From Pyxidicoccus xibeiensis (GTDB taxonomy: Bacteria; Myxococcota; Myxococcia; Myxococcales; Myxococcaceae), in NCBI RefSeq assembly GCF_024198175.1, contig NZ_JAJVKV010000007.1, forward strand, positions 124,001 to 188,000: a stretch of DNA of 64,000 nucleotides, given 5' to 3'. Shown piece after piece: positions 16,449 through 24,270 of this stretch (the first letter of the stretch is position 1; the number at the start of each line of letters is the position of its first letter). The notes below the pieces were generated by a model, which was given only the letters and a program-made list of their open reading frames with translations, was not told the DNA's origin and ran no database searches. Both the position numbers and the translations under genes were made by a program.

Positions 16449-16548
16449 GATGGCCGTCACTTGTTTCTCAGATTCCCAAACAAACACAGCTCATCCGCTG
16501 AGAATCCAGACGCCCGTTTTTATCAGGACTGTATTAATGCTCGGGGGC

Positions 16549-16625
16549 TTGACGTGAAGAGTGGCCACGCCTTTTAATCCTTTTACTCCAGCAAGTGGAT
16601 GGCTTTTACGTCCGCATCACTGGAG
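16549..16625 (+). promoter_or_regulatory. Promoter and 5'-UTR hairpin of peptides F and G
   Basis: TTGACG (16549-16554), an 18-base spacer and TTTAAT (16573-16578) match the promoter of peptide E in sequence and spacing. CTCCAG (16586-16591) and CTGGAG (16620-16625) form the shared leader hairpin. ACTGTATT about 20 bases before the -35 box also occurs before the peptide E promoter. Confidence 0.65.
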
Positions 16626-16653
16626 CCAGCGCATCAAACACCAGGAGAACACC

Positions 16654-16743
16654 ATGCAGATCAAGACCAAGGTTCGCGGCGGTCCCCGTGGTTGCGGCGG
16701 CGTCATCACCACCACGGGCGGCGTGCGCACCCAGATCCCGTAG
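16654..16743 (+). CDS. RiPP/bacteriocin-like precursor peptide F (29 aa)
   Basis: The leader MQIKTKVRGG is followed by the tail PRGCGGVITTTGGVRTQIP. The start is the ATG after CCAGGAGA, although the frame is open to an ATG at 16561; the upstream part covers the promoter and leader hairpin and is not coding. There is no terminator between F and the next peptide (69-base gap), so F and G form a two-gene unit. The tail is rich in Thr and Gly with a single Cys. Confidence 0.82.
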   Translation: MQIKTKVRGGPRGCGGVITTTGGVRTQIP

Positions 16744-16812
16744 TTCCGGTTCGCGCGGAACCCCGCGCGGTTGATTCGCTGAAGTTCATGTAGCACCCAC
16801 CAGGAGAACACC

Positions 16813-16914
16813 ATGCAGATCAAGACCAAGGTTCGTGGCGGTCCTCGCGGCTGTGGCGGCGGTATCGGCCCCATCATCGTTCGCGACCCCGTGCTGACCA
16901 CGCAGCTCCCGTAA
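16813..16914 (+). CDS. RiPP/bacteriocin-like precursor peptide G (33 aa)
   Basis: The leader MQIKTKVRGG is followed by a tail that begins PRGCGGGIGPIIVRD and ends TTQLP. CCAGGAGA lies before the ATG. It lacks its own promoter and 5' hairpin and is probably expressed with peptide F. Its sequence is closest to peptide E (GGxIxIGP and GPII), which suggests duplication followed by drift of the tail. Confidence 0.82.
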   Translation: MQIKTKVRGGPRGCGGGIGPIIVRDPVLTTQLP

Positions 16915-16951
16915 TTCCAGGTCGCGCATGAGCAGGCGCGGCTGAAGCGAG

Positions 16952-16993
16952 TCGCCGGTGAGTGGGAGACCACTTGCCGGCGATTTGTTTTTT
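16952..16993 (+). terminator. Rho-independent terminator of peptides F-G
   Basis: TCGCCGGTGAGTGG pairs with CCACTTGCCGGCGA and is followed by TTTGTTTTTT. It starts 37 bases after the stop of peptide G. Confidence 0.88.
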
Positions 16994-17083
16994 CCGGGCC
17001 TCGAACCAGGCAAGCTCCCCCGCCTGGCACAGCGCACCATGATGCAACACCGTGTATATTGACATACAATCTACAGTTAAGAC

Positions 17084-17157
17084 TTGACGTGGGTCGCCCA
17101 TCCGTCTCTGATTGCACCACTCCGCGTGCGCTGCTGAATCCACTCGCACGACTGGAG
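17084..17157 (+). promoter_or_regulatory. Promoter and 5'-UTR hairpin of peptide H
   Basis: TTGACG (17084-17089), a 17-base spacer and TCTGAT (17107-17112). The leader pairs CTCC and CGTGCG (17120-17130) with CGCACG and GGAG (17145-17157) across an internal loop, a variant of the CTCCAG/CTGGAG element. Confidence 0.55.
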
Positions 17158-17184
17158 CCACGCAGCAAAAACCAGGAGAAGACC

Positions 17185-17259
17185 ATGAAGATCAAGACCA
17201 AGGTTCGTGGCGGTCCTCGCGGCTGCACCGGTGGCGTCATCCGGGCCAACATTCCGTAG
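17185..17259 (+). CDS. RiPP/bacteriocin-like precursor peptide H (24 aa)
   Basis: The leader MKIKTKVRGG is followed by the tail PRGCTGGVIRANIP. The ATG follows CCAGGAGA; upstream in-frame sequence to 17059 is promoter and leader, not coding. It is a single-gene unit with its own promoter and terminator and is the last peptide gene of the main cluster. The Gly after the core Cys is replaced by Thr, the only such case in the set. Confidence 0.82.
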   Translation: MKIKTKVRGGPRGCTGGVIRANIP

Positions 17260-17287
17260 TCCCTCCCGCGCACACGCGCTGGGTTCA

Positions 17288-17330
17288 AATCGCCGGCGAG
17301 CGGGAGACCGCTTGCCGGCGATTTCGTTTT
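17288..17330 (+). terminator. Rho-independent terminator of peptide H
   Basis: AATCGCCGGCGAGCGG pairs with CCGCTTGCCGGCGATT and is followed by TCGTTTTC. Confidence 0.85.
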
Positions 17331-17668
17331 CGCGGTGTTCCCAGGCGCGCCACCGCTGCTTCCGAGGGCGTGGAGTGGCCCGGCGGCTCTCGCCACCATT
17401 CGCAGGAGCCAGCACGAGGGGCAGGCGGCGCAGCCACTCCTCAGGGCGCCGGCCCGTGGCCAGTAGCAACCGGCTGCACGCACAGTCACACTCTTCCACC
17501 CGCAGCGAAGCCTCTGAGTTGTTCTACGCGCGAATGCGGAAGATTCCAGCGCGGGGCAACGAGCGTTGCCTGGGCGTCCGAGTCCCCTTTTCTTTTGTGA
17601 AAAATCCTTGAGATAGGAGCTTCGCAGCCGCCTCTAGGACTGTGCCGAGCCAACCACCGGAGATTGGA
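17331..17668. other. Intergenic region at the right end of the peptide cluster
   Basis: I see no gene in these 338 bases. Frames on both strands lack a ribosome site and the GC3 bias of the region. No transposase remnant or flanking repeat marks a cluster boundary. Confidence 0.5.
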
Positions 17669-19294
17669 ATGACATTGAAGGTCTTCAGGCATGACGCATC
17701 ACGATTCGTTGTCGCGGCTTCGCTGCTGTCCCTGCTGGGATGTGGGCCGCAGGAGGCCGAGGCGCCCCTCGAAGCCACCACCGCCGCGTCCCAGGCACTG
17801 TCGACGGTGAGCTACCGGAGCAGCAGCACGGCCAGCGGGAAGAGCATCACCTCGCTCACCATCGCAAAGCCGACGGGTACGGTGGCGGGTGACGTGCTGC
17901 TCGCGCGCATCATCAACCGGAACAACGTCGCCGCCGTGGCGACGGCTCCCGCGGGCTGGACGCTGCTGCGCTCCGACCAGAGCGCGTCTCAAATCAAGGC
18001 CTGGGTCTTCTACAAGGTCGCCGGCAGCGCCGAGCCCGCGAGCTACGCGTTCACCATCGACCTCGCCAGCTACATGGCGGGCAGCATCTCGGCGTTCTCG
18101 GGCGCGGACAACGCCAATCCCATCGACGCCCACAGCGGCCAGAAGAACGGGACGACCGCGAGCTTCGACACGCCCGCCATCACCACCACTGCCGCCAACG
18201 GCCTGGCGGTCTGGTTCGGCGCGCAGATCTGGACCGGCGCGGCGTGCCCCGTCAGCCCCATCGTTCCTCCCACGGGCTTCACCGAGCCGTTCGACACGTG
18301 CCTGGTCTCCTCGTCCACCGGGCTGCTCTATGACGCCGCCTACAAGGACCTGGGCGCCGCGGGGCTCCAGCCCGCGTTCAACGGCAGCTCGCCGTACGCC
18401 CAGACGAACGTCGCCCAGGTCGTCGCGCTCCGGCCCGCGGGCGCGCCCGCGTGCACCGTGGGAGACACCTTCGCGCCCACGTACACGACGGTGGGTACCG
18501 TGGCGTCCACCGCCATCGTGGAGCCGTCCGGCCTGGCCGCCAGCCGCCTCACGCCGGGCGTCATCTACGTCCACAACGAGGACACCACGGCCGTGGTCGC
18601 CATCAGCGCCGCCAATGCCAGCACCCTGGGCACCTTCAACGTCGCCGACGTGACGCCCGCGGACTGGGAGGACGTCGCCACGGGTCCGTGCCCGGCCGGC
18701 AAGTGCATCTTCATGGGAGACATCGGCCGCGCCAGCGCCAACTTCCCCACGCCGCCGTCCACCTTCGCCGTGTATCGGATTCCGGAGCCCAACATCGGCG
18801 GCGGCCAGACGAGCGGCAGCCTCACGGCGGAGAAGTTCCCCTTCCAGTACCCGGACACCCCGAAGGACGCCGAGTCCATCATGGTGCACCCGACGACCGG
18901 TGACATCTATGTCATCACCAAGTCGTCCACCGGCCTGAGCAAGGTCTACAAGTTCCCCAAGCCGATGCCGGCGCCGGATACCCTGACGACGCTCATCTTC
19001 GTGGCGAACCTGCAGCTGCCGACGAACTCGGACCCGGAGTTCCCCAAGGCCACGTCCGCGGCCATCCACCCGTGCGCCAACCGCTTCATCCTCCGGACCT
19101 ACCGCACCGTCTACGAGTTCCGCGCCCCGGCGGGTGCCGCGTTCGAGACGGCCTTCGCGGCCACGCCCGTCGCCCTGACGGACACCGTGGAGGGCCAGGG
19201 TGAGGCCATCGAGTACGAGGCCAACGGCGCCAGCTACTTCACGATGAGCGAGTCTCCCTCGCCCTTCAGGCTGAAGCGCGTCGTCCGGCAGTAG
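17669..19294 (+). CDS. Secreted lipoprotein with N-terminal beta domain and C-terminal propeller-like region
   Basis: 541 residues from an ATG with GGAG eight bases upstream. The N-terminus ends in LLSLLGCG, a lipobox. Residues about 35-255 form a beta-rich domain (SYRSSSTASGKSITSLTI, AGWTLL, ISAFSGADNANPID) of a type seen in other myxobacterial exported proteins. Residues about 260-540 look like a beta-propeller: EPSGLAASRLTPGVIYVHNED, GDIYVITK and similar blades. This part resembles extracellular esterase-like or SdiA-regulated propeller proteins, but no catalytic residue is evident. The function is unknown. It is not part of the peptide system as far as the sequence shows; strand and spacing are independent. 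Confidence 0.8.
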   Translation: MTLKVFRHDASRFVVAASLLSLLGCGPQEAEAPLEATTAASQALSTVSYRSSSTASGKSITSLTIAKPTGTVAGDVLLARIINRNNVAAVATAPAGWTLLRSDQSASQIKAWVFYKVAGSAEPASYAFTIDLASYMAGSISAFSGADNANPIDAHSGQKNGTTASFDTPAITTTAANGLAVWFGAQIWTGAACPVSPIVPPTGFTEPFDTCLVSSSTGLLYDAAYKDLGAAGLQPAFNGSSPYAQTNVAQVVALRPAGAPACTVGDTFAPTYTTVGTVASTAIVEPSGLAASRLTPGVIYVHNEDTTAVVAISAANASTLGTFNVADVTPADWEDVATGPCPAGKCIFMGDIGRASANFPTPPSTFAVYRIPEPNIGGGQTSGSLTAEKFPFQYPDTPKDAESIMVHPTTGDIYVITKSSTGLSKVYKFPKPMPAPDTLTTLIFVANLQLPTNSDPEFPKATSAAIHPCANRFILRTYRTVYEFRAPAGAAFETAFAATPVALTDTVEGQGEAIEYEANGASYFTMSESPSPFRLKRVVRQ

Positions 19295-19400
19295 CGAGGG
19301 CCCCTGCGGCGCCTCCAGGCACGTCCTGGAGGCGCCCGCGCCCCGCGGCTGCTCCTGGCCACGGCCACGGCCGCTGTGCCACCCTGGCCCGGGGAGCCCC

Positions 19401-19832
19401 GTGAAGGTGACGCACGAAGAAGACCTCCAGCAGCTCGTGGAGCATGCCGTCCAGCGGCTCGTCGACGACTGGTCGTCCCGGGAGCCAGAGCGCCGGCCGT
19501 GGGGCATGTGGGTCCTCCGCTGGGGCCCCATCCAGGACGAAAGCGAGCTGGACGCACGCCAGCCCCCGGTACCGCTGCTGGCGGCCTGGTTCCTGACGGA
19601 CTCGGGCTTCGTGCGTCGCGACGTGTGGAGCTATCTGCGCCATCGAGCGATGGTGTGGTCCAGCCTCGCTGGCGTACGGCTGGCGCCAGTGGGAGTGCTG
19701 GAGGTCGCGCCCTACCTGGGACGCAGTGCGGTGTACGCGGCGGCACACTTCGGTCCGAGAGATGCAAATGGCTTCCGTCTGGAGCGAGACTCGCGCGGCC
19801 AGCCGGGAGTGCACCGCCTCTGGGTCTCCTGA
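19401..19832 (+). CDS. Hypothetical protein (143 aa)
   Basis: I do not recognise a family. The frame starts at GTG after GGGGAG, has strong GC3 bias and a globular composition with several Trp residues (WGMWVLRWGP, WSYLRHRAMVW). There is no signal peptide, membrane helix or cysteine. It lies alone between a lipoprotein gene and a VOC-family gene on the same strand, 94 bases before the latter. Confidence 0.6.
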   Translation: MKVTHEEDLQQLVEHAVQRLVDDWSSREPERRPWGMWVLRWGPIQDESELDARQPPVPLLAAWFLTDSGFVRRDVWSYLRHRAMVWSSLAGVRLAPVGVLEVAPYLGRSAVYAAAHFGPRDANGFRLERDSRGQPGVHRLWVS

Positions 19833-19926
19833 CGGAAACAACGGGCGAAACGAACTTGACCTGAACGGTTGTTCCGTCCAGTTTGCCGCCGCCCCGTCTG
19901 GCGCGGGGCCTCACTCAGGAGCTCAC

Positions 19927-20382
19927 ATGCCGAAGGCGATTCCCGAGGGCTATCACACCCTGACGCCGTTCCTCACGCTGCGCGATGCCGCGAAGGCCAT
20001 CGAGTTCTACAAGGCGGCGCTCGGCGCGGTGGAGCTGTACCGGCTTCCAATGCCAGGCGGCAAGGTCGCTCACGCCGAGCTGCGGATTGGCGATTCACGG
20101 ATGATGGTGGCCGACGAGATGCCCGAGTGGGGCAACAAGAGCGCGAAGACGCTGGGAGGCTCGCCCATCGGGCTCTCCATCTACACCGAGAACGTGGATG
20201 CGCTCGCCGAGCGCTTCGTGAAGGCCGGTGGCAAGGTGCTCCGGCCCGTGGAGAACCAGTTCTACGGTGACCGCTCCGGCCAGTTCGAGGACCCCGAGGG
20301 CAACAAGTGGACGCTCGGGCAGCACGTCGAGGACGTGTCGCCCGAGGAGATGCAGCGCCGCATGGCGAAGATGGGCGGCTAG
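19927..20382 (+). CDS. VOC-family (glyoxalase/bleomycin-resistance fold) protein
   Basis: 151 residues. The N-terminus HTLTPFLTLRDAAKAIEFYK and the C-terminal FEDPEGNKWTLGQH are the hallmarks of the vicinal-oxygen-chelate fold, close to the PhnB-like group. Candidate metal-binding residues are H10, E57-type acids and the Glu in FEDPEG. PhnB-like proteins have no settled activity, so the substrate is unknown. AGGAG lies before the ATG. The acetate kinase fusion gene follows 48 bases later on the same strand and may be co-transcribed. Confidence 0.85.
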   Translation: MPKAIPEGYHTLTPFLTLRDAAKAIEFYKAALGAVELYRLPMPGGKVAHAELRIGDSRMMVADEMPEWGNKSAKTLGGSPIGLSIYTENVDALAERFVKAGGKVLRPVENQFYGDRSGQFEDPEGNKWTLGQHVEDVSPEEMQRRMAKMGG

Positions 20383-20430
20383 CGCCGGCCGGACCTGCCG
20401 GCGAGGGCGGCCATGTTAGGCTGACGCCCC

Positions 20431-22233
20431 ATGAAGGTGCTCGTCGTCAACGTCGGCTCGACCTCGGTCAAATACAACCTCTATGAGATGGACACGGAGG
20501 CGCGCCTCGCCGCGGGGCGTGTCGAGCGTGTCGGCAGCGCGGAGGCCGTGCACGTCCACGAGGGTGGCAACACCCCCGTCGACGGACGGGAAATCCAGGG
20601 CGCGCTGCGCTCCATCATCACCCACCTGACGCGCACCGGCGGCCCGCTGCCGGACGCGAGCGCGCTCGCCGCCGTCGGGCACCGCGTCGTGCATGGGGGC
20701 GAGCGGCTCATCACCCCCACGCCCATCGACGCGAAGGTCGAGGCCATCATCGAGGAGTGCGCGCGCTATGCGCCGCTGCACAACCCGGTGAACCTCGCCG
20801 GCATCCGCGCGGCGCGCGAGGTCTTCGCCTCGGTGCCCCACGTCGCGGTCTTCGACACCGCGTTCCACGCGCAGCTCCCGCCCCAGGCGTACACGTACGC
20901 CGTGCCGCACGAGCTGTATCTGTCCAAGGGCGTGCGCCGCTACGGCTTCCATGGCCCGAGCCACCAGTTCATGGCGCTGTCCGCGGCCGAGCACCTCAAG
21001 ACGGACCTGTCGCGCCTCAAGCTCATCACCTGCCACCTCGGCGGTGGCGCCAGCGTGTCCGCCATCGAGCGCGGCGTCTCCGTGGAGACCTCCATGGGCA
21101 TGACGCCGCTGGAGGGGCTGGTCATGGGCACGCGCGCCGGCGACGTGGACCCCGCCCTGCCGCTGCTGCTCGCGAAGGACGGCATGACGACGGAGCAGAT
21201 TGACACCCTGCTCAACCGCCAGTCCGGCCTCGCGGGCCTGTCGGGCATCAGCGCCGACTTCCGCGACGTGCAGAAGGCGGCGGACGCCGGCGACCCGCGC
21301 GCGCGCCTGGCCATCGACGTGTTCGTCCACCGCCTCCGCAAGTACATCGGCGCGTACGCGGCCGTGCTGGGCGGCGCGGATGCGCTCGTGTTCACCGGCG
21401 GCATCGGCGAGAACTCCGCGCTGGTGCGCAGCCGGGTGTGCGAGGGGCTGTTCTTCATGGGCGTCGCGCTCGACGAGAAGGCCAACGAGACGAAGCGCGC
21501 GGCGGACCATGGCGGCATCGTCGAAATCTCCGCGCCACGCGCCCCCACCCAGGTGCTGGTGGTGCGCACCGACGAGGAGCGGATGATTGCCCGCGAGGTG
21601 CTGCGCTGCCTGGTGGGGCCCACGGCCACCCTGCGCAGCGTGCGCGCGCGGCCCATCCCCGTGGGCGTCAGCGTTCGCCACGTCCACCTCAGCCGCGCCG
21701 ACTGCGACGCGCTCTTCGGCCCGGGCTACGAGCTGTCGCCGAAGCGCGACGTCACCCAGCCGGGCCAGTACGTCACGCGCGAGACGGTGGACCTGGTCGG
21801 CCCCAAGGGGGAAATCCAGCGCGTCGCCATCATCAACCCGCTGCGCAAGCAGACCCAGGTGGAGCTGGCGAGGACGGACGCCTTCACGCTCGGGGTGAGT
21901 CCGCCCCTGCGCGAGAGTGGCAAGCTGGAGGGGACGCCGGGCATCACCCTGCGCGGCCCCGCGGGCACCGTCACCATCCCCAGCGGCGTCATCCTCGCGC
22001 TCCGCCACGTCCACATGAGCCCGGAGGAGGCACGCGAGTTCGGCGTCCAGGACCGCAACGTCATCCAGGTGCGCGTCGAGGGAGACCGCGAGATGACCAT
22101 GGGGGACGTCATCGTCCGCGTCCACCCCGACTTCCGCCTGGACATGCACGTCGACACCGACGAGGCGAACGCCGCCGGCTTGACGAGCGACAGCGTCGTC
22201 GCCTTCGGGGGCGTCCAGGAGGCCGGGCGGTAG
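20431..22233 (+). CDS. Acetate kinase-PduL phosphotransacylase fusion
   Basis: 600 residues, two enzymes in one chain. Residues 1-about 395 are an acetate/propionate kinase: NVGSTSVKYN, GHRVVHGG, FDTAFH, YGFHGPSH, HLGGGAS and FTGGIGEN are the family's substrate and ATP motifs. Residues about 409-600 are a PduL-type phosphate acyltransferase, with VSVRHVHLS and ALRHVHMSPEEA, the histidine motifs that bind zinc. Together they would interconvert acyl-CoA and acyl phosphate and then make ATP plus the free acid. Fusion could channel the acyl phosphate. No shell-targeting N-terminal helix and no microcompartment genes are nearby, so a cytosolic role is likely. Confidence 0.92.
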   Translation: MKVLVVNVGSTSVKYNLYEMDTEARLAAGRVERVGSAEAVHVHEGGNTPVDGREIQGALRSIITHLTRTGGPLPDASALAAVGHRVVHGGERLITPTPIDAKVEAIIEECARYAPLHNPVNLAGIRAAREVFASVPHVAVFDTAFHAQLPPQAYTYAVPHELYLSKGVRRYGFHGPSHQFMALSAAEHLKTDLSRLKLITCHLGGGASVSAIERGVSVETSMGMTPLEGLVMGTRAGDVDPALPLLLAKDGMTTEQIDTLLNRQSGLAGLSGISADFRDVQKAADAGDPRARLAIDVFVHRLRKYIGAYAAVLGGADALVFTGGIGENSALVRSRVCEGLFFMGVALDEKANETKRAADHGGIVEISAPRAPTQVLVVRTDEERMIAREVLRCLVGPTATLRSVRARPIPVGVSVRHVHLSRADCDALFGPGYELSPKRDVTQPGQYVTRETVDLVGPKGEIQRVAIINPLRKQTQVELARTDAFTLGVSPPLRESGKLEGTPGITLRGPAGTVTIPSGVILALRHVHMSPEEAREFGVQDRNVIQVRVEGDREMTMGDVIVRVHPDFRLDMHVDTDEANAAGLTSDSVVAFGGVQEAGR

Positions 22234-22248
22234 CGCCCGGGTGGCCCC

Positions 22249-24072
22249 CTACCGCCGCCACTCCTGTGGCACCTTCTTCTGGGTGGCGTACTGCTCCAGC
22301 TCCGCGAGCTGGTTGTGCGCAAGCTTCAGCTCCACCTCCACCTCCCAGCGGCGCTTCCCGGCGCTCTTGCCCGCGGCCTCGGCCTCCAGCAGGCCGCGCT
22401 TCTCCTCCTCCAGCGTGGCAATGCGGGCCCGCGCCAGCTTGAAGCGGCTGCGCCAGTCGTCGGTGTCCTGCCGCGAGCGCTCCTCCTCCACGCGCTGCTT
22501 CCAGAGGACCTGCTGCCACTGCTGGATGCCGCCCCGGTTGCGCTGTCCGAGCGCCTGCGCAGCGCGGACCTCGGAGAGCGGTACCTCGAAGCGCTCGGCC
22601 TCCCCGCTGCCCTGGGCCACCTTCAGGTAGGCACTGCCCGTGCTGAACTGCGGGCAGTCCTCGAGGGGGAGCCTCGCCACCCCGACGTGGACGCCTTGCG
22701 TGAGCCCACGCGCCACGAACCAGCGAAGGCGCCGCGAGTCATCCTCGGAGGACATCGAGTCCCGGACCGGCCGCCAGTACTCGAAGTCCACCTTCAGCGG
22801 GCACGTCTGCCCTCCCACCTCCAGCGCCAGCTGGCGCACCACGCGCCGGGGCAGCGCGTCGAAGCGCTCGACGAGCAGCGCCACCAGGCCCAGGTTGGTG
22901 ATGCTCCGGACGCCGAAGAGCACCGGCTGCTCCGTCTCCCGCTGGAAGCGCTGAATCTCCCGCTCCTCGTCGCGTGCCACCCGGGCCAGCAGTGCCTCCC
23001 AGCGCGCCGTCGCCTCCGGCGTGGAGGGGACGGTGATGAGCTTGCTCGCGTAGGGGATGGGCAGCGCGAGCCCCAGGCCGTCCGCGTTCTCTATCTTCAT
23101 GGAGACGACGCCCACCACCTCGCCGCGCCCGTTCAGCAGCGGCCCTCCGCTGTTGCCCGGGTTCACCGACGCGTTGAACTGCACGTAGCCCGTCCCCAGG
23201 TACTCGCGGCCCAGGAAGCCCACCTTCCCCTCGTGGACGGTGAAGTCCAGCCCCTTGGGGCTGCCGATGAAGACGAGTCGGTCCCCCGGCTCCAGGCTCG
23301 TGACGTCCCCGAGCTTCAGCGGGGGCGCATTCGCGCCCACCACGCGGACGGTGGCGAGGTCCAGGTCCACGTCGGACTTCAGCGTCTCCCCGACGAGCTG
23401 CCGCCCGTCGGGCAGCACCACCGTCATCAGCTTCCCGGGCGGGCAGACCACGTGCTCGTTGGTCAGCACCAGCTCCTTGTCCACGAAGAACCCGGAGCCC
23501 GTCTTGCCCTCGCACCGCAGGCTCAGCGTGCTCGGAGAGGCGAGCTTGGAGATTTCCTGGGTGGACAGCTCCGCGGGCCCGGACTCGCGCACGGGCTCCG
23601 GGGCACCCACCGCGCCCCCCGAGAGGGAGTGGGCCGTCTGCTGGAGCGCGGGCGAGCGGGCCGCCCAGACGCCGAACGCGACGCCGCCGAGGACCAGGAC
23701 CGCCAGGCCCGCGACCAGGGCGCCTCGGGACGAGCGCCGGGGGGCTTCCTCCGGAACGCTCGAGGGCTGGAGGTATGCATCCGCGCCATGCGCATGGAGC
23801 ACGTCCAGGAGCTTCTGGGCGAAGGGCGTGGAGACGCCCCGGGCCACGCGGTCGCCTGGAATCGCCAGCACCACCCGCGCCTGGGAGAACGACGGGGCCG
23901 GTGGACCGAGCAGGGCCAGCGCCCGCGCGAGCCCGAAGCGCTGGCGCTCATCCTGTACCGCGCCCTTCAGCACCACATCCATCAGGAGACTGGCACCACA
24001 GGCACAGCGCGCCCTGTCCCCCGCATCCGGAGCACCGCACCGGAGGCACCTCGACTCGACCACCTCGGACAT
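22249..24072 (-). CDS. Membrane-anchored trypsin-like serine protease with N-terminal zinc ribbon
   Basis: 607 residues. The N-terminus has two CxxC-type pairs (CLRCG, CACG), a cytosolic zinc ribbon. One membrane helix lies at about 125-145 (GALVAGLAVLVLGGVAFGVW). The DegP/HtrA-like protease domain follows, with His in TNEHVV, Asp in DVDLDLATV and Ser in NPGNSGGPLL. No PDZ domain is seen; instead there is a region with conserved acidic and basic segments and a C-terminal coiled coil (about 510-600). The layout suggests a signalling or quality-control protease with a sensor on each side of the inner membrane. The start ATG is followed by MSEVVESRCLRCG, which keeps the zinc ribbon intact. Confidence 0.85.
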   Translation of the reverse strand: MSEVVESRCLRCGAPDAGDRARCACGASLLMDVVLKGAVQDERQRFGLARALALLGPPAPSFSQARVVLAIPGDRVARGVSTPFAQKLLDVLHAHGADAYLQPSSVPEEAPRRSSRGALVAGLAVLVLGGVAFGVWAARSPALQQTAHSLSGGAVGAPEPVRESGPAELSTQEISKLASPSTLSLRCEGKTGSGFFVDKELVLTNEHVVCPPGKLMTVVLPDGRQLVGETLKSDVDLDLATVRVVGANAPPLKLGDVTSLEPGDRLVFIGSPKGLDFTVHEGKVGFLGREYLGTGYVQFNASVNPGNSGGPLLNGRGEVVGVVSMKIENADGLGLALPIPYASKLITVPSTPEATARWEALLARVARDEEREIQRFQRETEQPVLFGVRSITNLGLVALLVERFDALPRRVVRQLALEVGGQTCPLKVDFEYWRPVRDSMSSEDDSRRLRWFVARGLTQGVHVGVARLPLEDCPQFSTGSAYLKVAQGSGEAERFEVPLSEVRAAQALGQRNRGGIQQWQQVLWKQRVEEERSRQDTDDWRSRFKLARARIATLEEEKRGLLEAEAAGKSAGKRRWEVEVELKLAHNQLAELEQYATQKKVPQEWRR

Positions 24073-24223
24073 CTCGACAATCCCCTCGCGGCCGCACCGG
24101 CTGCGTCTGTCGGCCCCTGCCCGACTGGACGCGGCAATCCTATACCGGGAGCGGTGGGAGACGGAGGCGCGCGACTCCGGGGTGGGAGTGCCCCAGACGG
24201 GTGGTGAAGTCCTGGCGGGAAGG

Positions 24224-24260
24224 CCACCGGCCCTGGCGCACCGCGTGCCAGGGCCGGTGG
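24224..24260 (-). terminator. Hairpin after the HEWGH metalloprotease gene
   Basis: A perfect 14-bp stem (CCACCGGCCCTGGC with GCCAGGGCCGGTGG) closes a 9-base loop 10 bases after the stop codon. There is no T-run, so termination is likely but not certain. Confidence 0.5.
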
Positions 24261-24270
24261 GCAGCCGAGC

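Noticed and set aside
16561..16743. A 60-codon version of peptide F that begins at an upstream ATG
   Set aside because: The extra part covers the -10 box, the leader hairpin and the Shine-Dalgarno site. The ATG after CCAGGAGA matches the other family members. The 66-codon version of peptide H (from 17059) is rejected for the same reason.
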